NCBI GenBank assembly: GCA_965228045.1
Contig: OZ245789.1
Span: 2,914,001 to 2,978,000 of the forward strand
Source: JANQEU01 sp965228045
Lineage (GTDB): Bacteria; Bacteroidota; Bacteroidia; Cytophagales; Cyclobacteriaceae
Length of the DNA: 64,000 nt
Reading direction: 5' to 3'
Under the pieces are notes generated by a model. It was given only the letters and a program-made list of their open reading frames with translations. It was not told the origin of the DNA and did not search any database. Shown piece after piece: positions 17,927 through 27,368 of this stretch (the stretch's first letter is position 1; the number at the start of each line of letters is the position of its first letter). The translations under genes were made by a program, and so were the position numbers.

Positions 17927-19177
17927 CTACTTCAATTCATAAACCCTTACATAATCCAGGATATACTTTTGGGAAGTGACCTCGGGATCCATCCCCTGGG
18001 CACCACCCCAGCCGCCACCCATGGCAAGATTTAAGATGAGGTTCTGAGGTTGGTCAAAAGGCCATTCCATTTCGTTGGCGTTCTTATCATAAACGTAATA
18101 CTGCTCTCCGTCTACATATCCTCTGATTTCGTCAAGGTCCCATTCCACGGCATAAGTATGGAATTCATCTACCATATTGTAGACATCTTTCTGACCACTT
18201 ATCTGGTTGCCAATCTTGAAGTAGTAAGCCGGTGTATGCATCGTAACATGCGCGATACCATCGCCATTTTCATCATCAATCTCATAACCCACCGACTCCA
18301 GGATGTCAATCTCTCCGCTATAGGGCCAGCTCAGCTCATCCACGTAACTGTCCCCAAGCATCCAACCGGCAGCCCAGTTGCCGCGCTCCGCCGGGACGCG
18401 TGCCCGTAGCTCTATTTTTCCGTAAAGGAAGCTAACCTTACCCCTGGTGGTCAGCCTTGCAGAGGTCCACTCCTGCCCCATATCGCCTTTCCTTGCTTCT
18501 ATGATCAGATTACCTTCCTCTACACGAGCGTTTTCCGTTCTGTTTTCCGTATAATACTGTAACTCATTATTACCCCATCCCCAGTTGCCAATGTCATATA
18601 ACCATTTGGAGGTATCAAGGGCCTGACCATCAAATTCATCCGACCACGCCAGTACCCATTCATCGCCTTCCATCGATTGCGTAAGTGTCTTAGGTGTCAC
18701 CTGGTGTTCCTTCATCAGGGTAAAAACTACTTTGTCTATGGCCGCAGTACCCTCCATCAGGTGAAGTCGCATTTTGTGGGTCAGGCTATTAAAAGGGCTA
18801 CCTTCTACATACGGTGTTTCTCCCACACCTATTCCTATGGTACCCGTTACATTATAGGTACGTCCGTCTTTATTACCCACATAATCTTCCAGCCATACGT
18901 TCACATTTTGCTCAGAGGTTCCCACCACCTCTACACGATATCGTCCGGCCACAGGTAACGCTGCATTGAATGCAAACCAACCGGCGGTATCCATCAAAAC
19001 CATACCATCCTGAGCCGTGTAATCAGCAGAGGAGCCAGTCATTTGCTCAGCTTCCACCACCAGTTGAGTCGGTCCCTGTGGTTCTTCCGAAGTGTTGTTC
19101 GTCTCTTCAGACTGTTGTTGATTTTGGCTACAGCCCAATATAAATGCGATAGATAGTAATATGAGGTATTGCTTCAT
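17927..19177 (-). CDS. GH16 family endo-beta-glucanase lipoprotein (laminarinase-type)
   Basis: 416 residues. A lipoprotein signal has its lipobox cysteine at residue 16 (FILGC), followed by a Ser/Glu/Asn linker. Residues about 38-155 look like a carbohydrate-binding beta-sandwich (VVEAEQMTGSSADYTAQDG, CBM6/35-like). The catalytic domain starts near 172 ('WVLAWSDEFDGQALDTSKW'). The GH16 active-site signature GEIDILE lies at 288-294, giving nucleophile Glu289, Asp291 and acid/base Glu294. Family members with this form act on beta-1,3- or mixed-linkage glucans such as laminarin; agarases and carrageenases share the fold, so the exact substrate is inferred. The ATG overlaps the stop of the upstream MFS transporter gene (ATGA), so the two are translationally coupled: surface hydrolysis plus sugar uptake. 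Confidence 0.93.
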   Translation of the reverse strand: MKQYLILLSIAFILGCSQNQQQSEETNNTSEEPQGPTQLVVEAEQMTGSSADYTAQDGMVLMDTAGWFAFNAALPVAGRYRVEVVGTSEQNVNVWLEDYVGNKDGRTYNVTGTIGIGVGETPYVEGSPFNSLTHKMRLHLMEGTAAIDKVVFTLMKEHQVTPKTLTQSMEGDEWVLAWSDEFDGQALDTSKWLYDIGNWGWGNNELQYYTENRTENARVEEGNLIIEARKGDMGQEWTSARLTTRGKVSFLYGKIELRARVPAERGNWAAGWMLGDSYVDELSWPYSGEIDILESVGYEIDDENGDGIAHVTMHTPAYYFKIGNQISGQKDVYNMVDEFHTYAVEWDLDEIRGYVDGEQYYVYDKNANEMEWPFDQPQNLILNLAMGGGWGGAQGMDPEVTSQKYILDYVRVYELK

Positions 19178-20742
19178 CAGTCTTGTTTTTTGATCAGTAT
19201 TTCTTCCAGTTCTTCCAGTGTCTTGCCTTTGGTTTCAGGCACCATCGTGATCACGATGATCAGTCCGACCAGTGCAAAAAGGCCAAAGATCAGAAATGTC
19301 ATGCTGTTGCCAAAAGTCACCAGCTCCCATGGGAATACAAGTTGTACAAGGAAACTGACCATGGAGTTGACAAATCCTGCAAAGGATATGGCAAGTCCCT
19401 TGAGCTTCATGGGGAAAAGTTCCGAAAACAGCACCCACATGACCGGACCAAGGCTTACCGCAAAAGAGGCAACAAACCCTATGATACCAAAAAGTATCAG
19501 GTAGGGGTTCATACTGATGGCCGCTGTGATAAGCTGTGATTCGTATTTTTTGGCATCGTCCATGCCCAGCGAATTCGCAATTGCACTTCTAAATTCGACG
19601 TCAGAGTCGTAGGTGATACCCATAATCGGTTCTAACGCCCCTATATTCACCTCAGTAGGCATGTCCTGCATTTTGGATCCATCCAAAGTATAGGTCGCCG
19701 AACCGAAACCATACGCGAGGACAAACATTGCAATCACTATCCCGGTTACACCATAAGTCAGTAAAGGCTTGCGCCCAAATCGGTCAATGAGCAGCATGGC
19801 GACAATGGTGAAGACAAGGTTTGTGAGCCCCACAATAATGGCCTGAATAAAAGAGGCATCAGTTCCGATTCCTGACTGCTCGAAGATCATCGGTGCATAG
19901 AAAAAGACCGCGTTGATACCCGTGATCTGCTGAAGGACGGCCACGGATAACCCTATAATGAGGACTAGTTTGAGCGCCGGCCTGAACAGTTCTTTAAGCG
20001 GAACCTTGGATACATTGGCATCCTTCTGGAGGTTATTTCTTACCTGTTCAATTTGCTTTTCAGCCTCCTCCTCCGATCCTACTTTCAAAAAAGTCTCTCT
20101 TGCAGAATTCTCATCACCTTGCATCAGCTGCCACCTGGGGCTTTCGGGTACGATCAGCATACCAAAGAAATACAGGACAGCAGGCAGGGTTTCCAGACCA
20201 AGCATCCAACGCCAGTTGTGCTCCGCGATACCAAGTGAGCTTACCCAGTCGGCTTCACTGTCACCAAAGCTCAGAATAAGGTAGTTGGTGAAAAAAGCTG
20301 CTGAGATTCCTATTACAATGTTGAGTTGATTAAAGGATACCATCTGCCCTCTCATTTTTGGAGGCGCGATTTCTGCGATGTACATAGGCGCCAGGATCAG
20401 GGAGGCCCCTACACCGATTCCTCCTATCATCCTGGCAATTACCAGGAGATTGAAGGTAGGTGCATAAGCAGAAGCGATGGCTGAAATGCCATATAGTATC
20501 GCAGCTCCCAATAACATCCTCTTTCTGCCAAAACGGTCAGCAAGGGGGCCGGAAACCAGCATGGCCAGAGTAGATGTAAGGGTAAGACTACTTACCGCCC
20601 AGCCGAGCTGTAGCTTGGTCAGTTCAAATTCTGTTTCTATGAATTTGACGACCCCGGATATTACAGAGGCGTCAAATCCCATCAGGAATCCACCGAGCGC
20701 CACAGTAAGGGCTACACGGATGGTATAGGCTTGTTTCTTCAT
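19177..20742 (-). CDS. MFS sugar porter family transporter
   Basis: 521 residues, 12 predicted membrane helices. The Sugar Porter signatures are present: 'GFLMGFDASVISG' in helix 1, 'GPLADRFGRKRMLL' in the 2-3 loop, 'PESPRW' after helix 6, 'DRFGRKPLL' in the 8-9 loop, and 'VPETKGKTLEELEEI' at the end. A loop of about 60 residues between helices 9 and 10 ('MPTEVNIGALEPIMGITYD...') lengthens it beyond the usual 450-480; such an insert is seen in other Bacteroidota members. Known relatives import hexoses or pentoses with protons across the inner membrane. It is the first gene of a two-gene unit with the GH16 glucanase, so glucose or a short beta-glucan product is a reasonable substrate (inference). 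Confidence 0.93.
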   Translation of the reverse strand: MKKQAYTIRVALTVALGGFLMGFDASVISGVVKFIETEFELTKLQLGWAVSSLTLTSTLAMLVSGPLADRFGRKRMLLGAAILYGISAIASAYAPTFNLLVIARMIGGIGVGASLILAPMYIAEIAPPKMRGQMVSFNQLNIVIGISAAFFTNYLILSFGDSEADWVSSLGIAEHNWRWMLGLETLPAVLYFFGMLIVPESPRWQLMQGDENSARETFLKVGSEEEAEKQIEQVRNNLQKDANVSKVPLKELFRPALKLVLIIGLSVAVLQQITGINAVFFYAPMIFEQSGIGTDASFIQAIIVGLTNLVFTIVAMLLIDRFGRKPLLTYGVTGIVIAMFVLAYGFGSATYTLDGSKMQDMPTEVNIGALEPIMGITYDSDVEFRSAIANSLGMDDAKKYESQLITAAISMNPYLILFGIIGFVASFAVSLGPVMWVLFSELFPMKLKGLAISFAGFVNSMVSFLVQLVFPWELVTFGNSMTFLIFGLFALVGLIIVITMVPETKGKTLEELEEILIKKQD

Positions 20743-20840
20743 ACGTCAGGTTAATGGTAAAAGCCAATATAAGGATAATTGAATAATTGCGAATTAAGAA
20801 TTGGAATTAGGAACCTATAAACCCACTAACCAATCAATGC

Positions 20841-21944
20841 CTACCACCTGATAAATTCCTTTTCCCAAAGATCACTATCCTCCAGCTCGATCCATTCCTC
20901 ATTCAACATACCTGGTGTCACCTTCACAAGTCTACCGTAATAATTAACTTCATCCTCATCCACTTTTTGCGTCAAAAACATCCCCTCATCATTTTGATCA
21001 AAAAGCCCGAAGGGCAATGCAGTTACCCTATCGCCCGAAACTTCTATTTCTGCGTCTACATACATACCCGGGATCAGGCGCTCCTCTCCCTCTATATGCC
21101 CGTGCACTACGACGGTCCGACTTTTCTGATGCACTTCCTTTCCGACAAGATAGACCTTCCCCTTGTATATGCTTTCTCCGGCTTCCGGAACGCGAAAACT
21201 GATCATCTGCCCTTCCCGGATGCCCGTGACATCCTTTTCGAATACCTGCAGATCAAGGTGGAGATGCTCTGTATTTACAATGCTTAGCGCGGGTTCTTTT
21301 GCATCAATGAACGCGCCCTTAACTGCGCTTACTTCAATTACGAAACCGTCAATCGGAGCACGAACCGCAATGGTATTCACCATATTGCCCTTGCCCAGGT
21401 TAGTCAGGTTAACCTGCATCAGTTTGAGTCGTTCCGTCAATCCATCGTGCCTTGCTTTCATTAACTGATAATCGGACTCGGCTTTGGTGAAGTTTTTAAC
21501 CGAAGAGATGTTCTCGTCTGCCAATTCCTTTTGCCGATTGTAATCCTGCTCAAGAAAGCGCAGTTGTTCCCTCGTTTCTAACCAGGTTTGCTGCATTTCG
21601 AGGTAATCCGGATTTCTAAGTGTAAAGAGTACCTGCCCCTTTTTTACTTCCTGACCGGGTAGCAAGTCTATATCCTGTACATATCCGGGATAAAACGGGC
21701 TCACTTTGGCCCGACTGCCGGGAGGTACTTCGATGTATCCTCTTCCGGCTACATTGTTACTTATAAATGTCTGCTGAGGCTTCACAGGAAGTTCCGAAAT
21801 GCTGTTCTTAGGAATGACAATGAGATCCTCCGCCATATTGCCGGAATCTGACTCTGTAATATCCTCCTGTGATGTGTTGCAACCAGCTAATAACCAGGTG
21901 ATCAGGATTAATTGTGATAGTATTTTCATCTTCGTAAATTTCAT
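20841..21944 (-). CDS. RND efflux periplasmic adaptor (CusB/CzcB type), lipoprotein
   Basis: 367 residues. The lipobox cysteine (LLAGC) is at about residue 22, so it is probably anchored in the inner membrane. The order is the usual one for HlyD-type adaptors: barrel-sandwich half ('GYVQDIDLLPGQEVKKGQVL'), long coiled-coil hairpin (about 115-185), second lipoyl half ('IRAP-like AVRAPIDGFVIEVSA'), beta-barrel ('LDLQVFEKDVTGIREGQ') and membrane-proximal domain. No N-terminal metal-binding His/Met-rich extension is seen. The start is 2 bases after the stop of the upstream pump gene, and an in-frame Met at codon 6 would shorten it slightly. It bridges the pump and its channel module to export metal ions. 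Confidence 0.93.
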   Translation of the reverse strand: MKFTKMKILSQLILITWLLAGCNTSQEDITESDSGNMAEDLIVIPKNSISELPVKPQQTFISNNVAGRGYIEVPPGSRAKVSPFYPGYVQDIDLLPGQEVKKGQVLFTLRNPDYLEMQQTWLETREQLRFLEQDYNRQKELADENISSVKNFTKAESDYQLMKARHDGLTERLKLMQVNLTNLGKGNMVNTIAVRAPIDGFVIEVSAVKGAFIDAKEPALSIVNTEHLHLDLQVFEKDVTGIREGQMISFRVPEAGESIYKGKVYLVGKEVHQKSRTVVVHGHIEGEERLIPGMYVDAEIEVSGDRVTALPFGLFDQNDEGMFLTQKVDEDEVNYYGRLVKVTPGMLNEEWIELEDSDLWEKEFIRW

Positions 21945-21946
21945 TT

Positions 21947-24900
21947 TTATCGTACCAGGTAATTGATTTCCAGCACGGTATCGTTGTATTCGTATAAATT
22001 TCTGAGGTAATCCACTTCAATCTTTGTCGCCCTTTCCAGTGTCTGGATGTAATCCAAAAAGTCTATTTCACCACGGGTAAAAGATTGTGTCGCGGTTTGA
22101 AATAGTGATTGTGACAAGCGGCTACCTGTGCTTTGGTAGGTATTGAGTGCATCCTCAAATTTGGTCAGTCTTGTCAGTCCCTGTTGGAATGCAGTCATCA
22201 GCTGCTGACGGTATTGTTCGGATTCCTGTCGCTTTATGTCGAGGTTTAGCTCAGAGGCATTTGCCCTGGCCTTCTGCTCTCCAAAGAACAGGGGAATGGC
22301 TATTCCTACCTGAAAACCCTGGTAAACCTGTGCGTCAGGAAGGTTATTGGTACCCTGAAAATACTCCAGGGAAATATCCGGAAGCCAATCACCCTTTTGG
22401 ACCCTACTTTCCTGAGAGGCCATTTTGGTCACCTGCCTGTAGTAAAGTAATCCTGCGTGAGTCGAGGTGTCTGGTGGCATCAGCTCCAGTTTCTCAAATG
22501 ATCCGGAAACTTCCTCAATGGAGTCTACCTGCATCCAGAAACCTAATTCCTGCCTGCTGATCCTCAAATCCTGACTTAATTGATTCAAGTCTAGCTGCAC
22601 CTCCCTGTATTTGCTTTCGGCGGTAAGCATTTCCAGTTGATTGGTTTCACCCAGCTCGTACTTGCGGTTTGCTGCTGATGCAAAACGCAGATAAAGACTA
22701 TCGAGGTATTGGTACCTGTCTTCAAGCTGACTTAGAAACAAAACCCTGTTGTACGCTTGTGACACACCTTTTCGAAGAAACAGCTTTTCCATTTCATATC
22801 TGTATTCGGCAAGAGCAAGCTGCTCGTTTTGCAGTTTTATACGTGAGGCATAAACCGTAGGGAAACGAAATTGCTGCTGTATCCCCCAGACCCGTATTGG
22901 GGCATTATTCTGCGCCAGGTTGTTTTCATCATAGCTGTAATACAGGCCCGTCTTGCCTATGTCAAAGGCTGTACCTTTTAACGATGCCTGTCTGTCTACA
23001 GAAAGATTGGTTGACTTCAATCCGGCATTGTTGGTGATGGCCAGATCAATAAACCTTTCCAGCTGATTCTTATCCTCCTGAGCCGAAATGAATACTGGTA
23101 AACTCAGAAACAATAAGATCAGCATCTGTGGTCTGACTTTAATCTTAAAGTGCTTTTGCTCGAGCATATAATACAAAACGGGTAGTACAACCAGTGTGAG
23201 TAAGGTTGAGGTGATCAGTCCACCGATGACTACCGTAGCCAGAGGACGCTGAACTTCTGCTCCGGAGGAAGTGGAAATTGCCATGGGAAGAAATCCCAGT
23301 GCAGCGGCGGATGCCGTCAGTAAAACCGGACGCAATCTTTGCAACGTACCATCAAGAATGAGTTTTCGGAAATCATCATACTCTCCCTCTCTGAGGGACT
23401 TAAAATGCTCAATCAGAACGATGCCATTTAGCACAGCGACTCCAAAGAGCGCGATAAATCCCACACCTGCCGATATACTAAAAGGCAGGTCCCTAATCCA
23501 CAATAACAGAACGCCACCCACAGCTGCTAATGGTATGGCAGTATACACCATAAACGCTTCTCTCAGAGATTTAAAAGCAAAGTATAACATGATGAAAATC
23601 AGGAACAAAGCAACCGGTACGGCATACATCAAACGTTGCCTGGCGCTTCTCAGGTTTTCAAATTGACCGCCATATGACACAGTATAGCCAGGAGGCAATA
23701 TGACATTCTCCTCCACAAGCTTACTGATCTCATCTACTACCGACTCCAGGTCCCTGTTCCGGACGTTGACACTTACGACGATGCGCCTTTTGGTATTATC
23801 CCGGGAGATCTTAGCCGGACCACTTGTGTACGTAATGTCTGCCAGTTCAGCCAACGGGACTTGGTCCCCGTTACCGGTACTGACAAAAGCATTTCCGATA
23901 TCGTCCAGACTCTGTCTGTTCTCCGGATCATATCGGACCACCAGGTCAAATCTGCGCTCACCTTCAAACACACTACCGGCAATCTTTCCTGCAAAACCCA
24001 TTGAAATCACCTCATTGACATCGGAGATATTCAGTCCATACCTCGCTATCTTTCCCCTATCGTATTTGACCATCATTTGAGGCAGACCTTCAATCTTTTC
24101 CACTGTGATATCAGCAGCTCCCGGTACGTCGGCAATCCACTGCTCTATTTCCGCGGCTTTATCTGACAATAATCCGAGATCCTCTCCGAAAATCTTAATG
24201 GCAAGGTCAGCGCGAACACCGGTAATGAGTTCGTTAAAGCGCATTTCAATTGGCTGAGTGAATTCATAATCTACACCAGGGATGGCTTCTATTAATGACT
24301 CTTTGACTGCATCAGCCAATTCATCCTTTGACATGCTCCAGGTTTCTGCAGACTTAAGCGTTATGATCACATCTGTTTCTTCCATGGACATCGGGTCAGT
24401 AGGTACTTCCGCTGCTCCTATCCGGGTCACCACCTGATCCACTTCAGGAAAGGTCTTCACAATGCGTTCAATTTCGGTGGTGATTTCAATTGTTCTGCTT
24501 AGGCTTGTACCTGTGGGCAGCACCGGCTGTATCACAAAATCCCCTTCATCCAGTGTTGGCACAAATTCCCCTCCCATCCTGTAAAAGATGAACCCCGATA
24601 CCAAAAGCAACATCAAAGCCGAAGCCAAAACCACCTTCCTGTATTCCAGAGCCCTGGATAAGGTAGGTTTGAATATCCTCTGAAGCATGCCGATAAATCG
24701 AAAGGAAATAGCAATGGGTCTTTTCTGGGGTTTGAGAAACATACTGGAAATCACAGGGACGTACGTAAAACACAGGATCATGGCCCCTATAAGTGCGAAA
24801 CAAAAGGTCAGCGCCATGGGTTGAAACATCTTACCCTCTACGCCAGACAGCGACAACACCGGGATAAATACTATGATGATGATGAGTTGACCAAATACCG

Positions 24901-26257
24901 CGGAGTGCATCATTTTAGAGGAACTCCCAAATGTCAGGTCATTCATAAAATCAGATTTTCCCTTCGGAGACAATCCATTGTATACTCCCGCTTTCTGAGT
25001 GAGCTGGTAAGCTGTGTACTCTACAATGATCACGGCGCCATCGATGATGATCCCAAAGTCGATTGCGCCAAGACTCATCAGGTTAGCATCCACACCAAAT
25101 ATATACATCATGGTCAGTGCGAAAAGCAGAGCCAGTGGTATAACTGAGGCCACTACCAGGCCCGCTCTGAGATTACCAAGCAAAAGCACCACAACAAAGA
25201 CAACAATCAGACATCCAAGCACCAGGTTCTCGGTAATGGTCCATGTCGTCCTCCCAATCAGTTCACTTCTTTCCAGGAATGGATTAATGGATATTCCGGG
25301 AGGAAGTGCGCTGGAGATCTCATTTACCCTTTGCTTAACTGCCTCGATAACCGCCTTGGAGTTAGCATCTTTCAGCATCATGACCTGACCAAGGACCTTC
25401 TCTCCTTCACCATTTCCTGTGATGGCCCCGAAGCGCGTAGCATGTCCGAATCCTACTTTCGCGACATCAGAAATATAAACCGGCACTCCCGATCTTGTGG
25501 TGACTACGATGTTCTCAATATCCTTCAGGTTTTTGGTCAAACCCTCTCCACGGATGAAATAAGCCTCATCTTCTCTTTCTATATAGCCACCCCCTGCCAG
25601 GCTATTGTTTGTTTCCAGTACTCCAAAAATATCCGACGCGGTTAGTCCCATAGCCCTTAGACGGTCAGGTCTTAACCGCACCTCATACTGTTTCAAAAAT
25701 CCACCCCAGGTATTCACTTCAACCACACCAGGTATGCCTGAAAGCTGACGTCTGATGATCCAATCCTGAATAGTTCTAAGCTCCATGGTGGAATAGCGCT
25801 CCTTGTAAGCGGGATCCACTTCCAGTACATACTGGTAAATCTCCCCCAGTCCAGTGGTGATAGGTCCCATGAAAGGGGTACCAAAGTTATCCGGAATGTT
25901 TTCCGAGGCGGATTTTATCTTCTCTGCAATGAGCTGGCGTGGCAGGTAAGTACCCATGTCGTCTTCAAACACAATCGTTACCACAGACAAACCAAACTTG
26001 GATATAGAGCGAATCTCTTCTACTCCTGGCAAGTTGGCCATTTCAAGCTCGATAGGATAAGTAATGAATTGTTCCACATCCTGCGTGGCAAGGTCGCGAG
26101 AAGTAGTGATCACCTGTACCTGATTGTTTGTCACATCAGGTACGGCACCTATAGCGATCTGGGTCAGCGAATAAACACCCATCGCTACTATTGTCAGTAT
26201 AAATAATATGACGATCAGCTTATTACGTAAGCTGAAGCCTATAACGGCGTCTAACAT
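21947..26257 (-). CDS. CzcA/CusA-type RND metal efflux pump fused to a TolC-like outer membrane channel
   Basis: 1436 residues. Residues 1 to about 1030 are a full HME-type RND pump starting 'MLDAVIGFSLRNKLIVILF'. Helix 4 carries 'DFGIIIDGAVIIVEY', the DFGxxxDGAxxxVEN motif of divalent-metal pumps with Tyr in place of the final Asn. After the last pump helix a basic stretch (KHFKIKVRP) and a hydrophobic segment from Met1045 (MLILLFLSLPVFISAQ) look exactly like a signal peptide. From about 1065 to the end is an outer-membrane efflux (TolC/CusC) domain with its paired long helices. The fusion is recurrent in Bacteroidota. Either the protein is cleaved at the internal signal, or the channel is also started at Met1045. 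It sits between a small His-containing protein and the adaptor in a three-gene operon. Likely substrates are Zn, Co, Cd or Ni (inference). Confidence 0.93.
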   Translation of the reverse strand: MLDAVIGFSLRNKLIVILFILTIVAMGVYSLTQIAIGAVPDVTNNQVQVITTSRDLATQDVEQFITYPIELEMANLPGVEEIRSISKFGLSVVTIVFEDDMGTYLPRQLIAEKIKSASENIPDNFGTPFMGPITTGLGEIYQYVLEVDPAYKERYSTMELRTIQDWIIRRQLSGIPGVVEVNTWGGFLKQYEVRLRPDRLRAMGLTASDIFGVLETNNSLAGGGYIEREDEAYFIRGEGLTKNLKDIENIVVTTRSGVPVYISDVAKVGFGHATRFGAITGNGEGEKVLGQVMMLKDANSKAVIEAVKQRVNEISSALPPGISINPFLERSELIGRTTWTITENLVLGCLIVVFVVVLLLGNLRAGLVVASVIPLALLFALTMMYIFGVDANLMSLGAIDFGIIIDGAVIIVEYTAYQLTQKAGVYNGLSPKGKSDFMNDLTFGSSSKMMHSAVFGQLIIIIVFIPVLSLSGVEGKMFQPMALTFCFALIGAMILCFTYVPVISSMFLKPQKRPIAISFRFIGMLQRIFKPTLSRALEYRKVVLASALMLLLVSGFIFYRMGGEFVPTLDEGDFVIQPVLPTGTSLSRTIEITTEIERIVKTFPEVDQVVTRIGAAEVPTDPMSMEETDVIITLKSAETWSMSKDELADAVKESLIEAIPGVDYEFTQPIEMRFNELITGVRADLAIKIFGEDLGLLSDKAAEIEQWIADVPGAADITVEKIEGLPQMMVKYDRGKIARYGLNISDVNEVISMGFAGKIAGSVFEGERRFDLVVRYDPENRQSLDDIGNAFVSTGNGDQVPLAELADITYTSGPAKISRDNTKRRIVVSVNVRNRDLESVVDEISKLVEENVILPPGYTVSYGGQFENLRSARQRLMYAVPVALFLIFIMLYFAFKSLREAFMVYTAIPLAAVGGVLLLWIRDLPFSISAGVGFIALFGVAVLNGIVLIEHFKSLREGEYDDFRKLILDGTLQRLRPVLLTASAAALGFLPMAISTSSGAEVQRPLATVVIGGLITSTLLTLVVLPVLYYMLEQKHFKIKVRPQMLILLFLSLPVFISAQEDKNQLERFIDLAITNNAGLKSTNLSVDRQASLKGTAFDIGKTGLYYSYDENNLAQNNAPIRVWGIQQQFRFPTVYASRIKLQNEQLALAEYRYEMEKLFLRKGVSQAYNRVLFLSQLEDRYQYLDSLYLRFASAANRKYELGETNQLEMLTAESKYREVQLDLNQLSQDLRISRQELGFWMQVDSIEEVSGSFEKLELMPPDTSTHAGLLYYRQVTKMASQESRVQKGDWLPDISLEYFQGTNNLPDAQVYQGFQVGIAIPLFFGEQKARANASELNLDIKRQESEQYRQQLMTAFQQGLTRLTKFEDALNTYQSTGSRLSQSLFQTATQSFTRGEIDFLDYIQTLERATKIEVDYLRNLYEYNDTVLEINYLVR

Positions 26258-26296
26258 GTAATTGAAAAATTTAGAGGTTAAGAATCAGTCTGAAAT

Positions 26297-26680
26297 TCAG
26301 AACCGATTGGGCGGACCTCTAAACTGGTTGTCAGGGAAATACTCCTTGGAAGAGACTTCAAAGTAGGTAAGGTATTTAGAGTCTTCCTCAATTTTCTGGG
26401 AAAGTATGGACCATTCTACATGAACGGGAAGAATATCATTTATGGTAAAATAGTCAGCTAATTGATATTCCTCAAGATGGTTTTGGCCCGGGCTAAAATG
26501 AAAGGCTTCTTCAAGGTAATCGAATACATTCTCAGCCTCCTTGTGGGCCACAAACCGCTCCACACCAGTCATTTCATCATGGTGTGAGTGCGGTAAGATG
26601 CTATGAAGCACCAATAGGCTACCAGCAATCAGAATGGATATGTTACCAAACCACTTCATTAAAGAATTTAATTTAATCAA
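26297..26680 (-). CDS. Small membrane-anchored protein leading the metal-efflux operon
   Basis: 127 residues. One hydrophobic helix (about 10-27) is followed by a His/Asp cluster 'HSILPHSHHDEM' that could bind a metal ion, then a soluble periplasmic part with two further His segments ('EEAFHFSPGQNHLEEY'). Small proteins with this layout often precede CusA-TolC fusion genes in Bacteroidota. No enzymatic motif is visible. It is 39 bases upstream of the RND gene on the same strand and is the first gene of the operon, so a role as periplasmic metal sensor or carrier is plausible but unproven. An in-frame Met at codon 8 is an alternative start that gives a more compact signal anchor. Confidence 0.75.
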   Translation of the reverse strand: MIKLNSLMKWFGNISILIAGSLLVLHSILPHSHHDEMTGVERFVAHKEAENVFDYLEEAFHFSPGQNHLEEYQLADYFTINDILPVHVEWSILSQKIEEDSKYLTYFEVSSKEYFPDNQFRGPPNRF

Positions 26681-26861
26681 AATAAGCGGCTGTTTATAGA
26701 AAAACTGATACTTCTATCGCTATTTAGAATGAGTTTAAAATCATATTTCTCTAAATATCCAAGTAAACTATTTTTCACATGCTCACTACGCCATAATACC
26801 TGCCTACGAACCAATTCTAACGATGATCTACCTTAAGTGCCCCCAGTATCAGCGATCAAAA

Positions 26862-26869
26862 TAGTTTTG
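26862..26869 (+). promoter_or_regulatory. Candidate -7 promoter box for second SpoIIAA-like gene
   Basis: TAGTTTTG fits TAnnTTTG and lies 40 bases before the start codon at 26910, the same spacing as the box upstream of the paralog at 3765. No good -33 TTTG was found. Confidence 0.4.
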
Positions 26870-26909
26870 CGTCCTAAATCAGAAAACTAATAACAACAGA
26901 AAAAGATTT

Positions 26910-27284
26910 ATGGTCAACATCACAGCTGATAGTGAAAAGAACATTTTGATAATTCAATTAAAGGGCTTCTCACACGATGAAGAGCTTGAAAAAGCCTCCC
27001 AGTTGTGTATTGACGAGGCAGCAAAATTGCAACCGGGTTTTGTGGTGATCAATGACATTGCAGAAATGAAACCGGCATCTCAAGTAGGTGTAGAGCACAT
27101 CAAAAAAGCTCAATCCTGGGTGATACAACACGGAGTCAGCAAGATCATTAGGATCACTCAAAATCCCATCTCAAAAATGCAATTTAGTAGGACCGCAAAG
27201 GAATTTGGTTACCAAGCTCTCGAAGTCCGTTCCATGGAAGAAGCGATGAGCCACATCCATGACGAGGTTGGTAAGCTTGCGTAG
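26910..27284 (+). CDS. SpoIIAA/STAS-like small protein
   Basis: 124 residues, cytoplasmic. The opening strands 'NILIIQLKGFSHDEELEKA', a helix, the central strand 'GFVVINDIAEMKPASQVG', a further helix and 'VSKIIRITQNPISKMQFSRT' fit the alternating beta/alpha order of the SpoIIAA-like fold. The C-terminus 'EVRSMEEAMSHI' is like the paralog at 3765. Such proteins in other phyla are phosphorylation-controlled partners of anti-sigma kinases; the phospho-acceptor cannot be assigned here. It is flanked by a divergent metal-efflux operon and a bidirectional terminator, so it is monocistronic. Confidence 0.75.
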   Translation: MVNITADSEKNILIIQLKGFSHDEELEKASQLCIDEAAKLQPGFVVINDIAEMKPASQVGVEHIKKAQSWVIQHGVSKIIRITQNPISKMQFSRTAKEFGYQALEVRSMEEAMSHIHDEVGKLA

Positions 27285-27303
27285 ATAACCCACAACAACT
27301 ATT

Positions 27304-27339
27304 AAAAAAACGGGGAGCCATAGATCTCCCCCTTTTTTT
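27304..27339. terminator. Bidirectional Rho-independent terminator
   Basis: GGGGAG (27312-27317) and CTCCCC (27326-27331) pair around an 8-base loop, with seven A's before and seven T's after. It can stop both the SpoIIAA-like gene on + and the convergent YegP-like gene on -. Confidence 0.88.
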
Positions 27340-27368
27340 ATTTATTTAACTAACTACTAATACCTGTT

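Noticed and set aside
17927..20742. Polysaccharide utilisation locus.
   Set aside because: Only an MFS transporter and a GH16 enzyme; no SusC/SusD pair was found anywhere in the window.
22147..22560. A 137-codon forward frame over the TolC-like domain.
   Set aside because: Antisense to the fused RND/OMF gene, with no domain of its own.
21947..26257. RND-OMF fusion as an assembly artefact (lost stop codon).
   Set aside because: The same fusion is known in other Bacteroidota and no frameshift is needed; the joint has a clean internal signal sequence.
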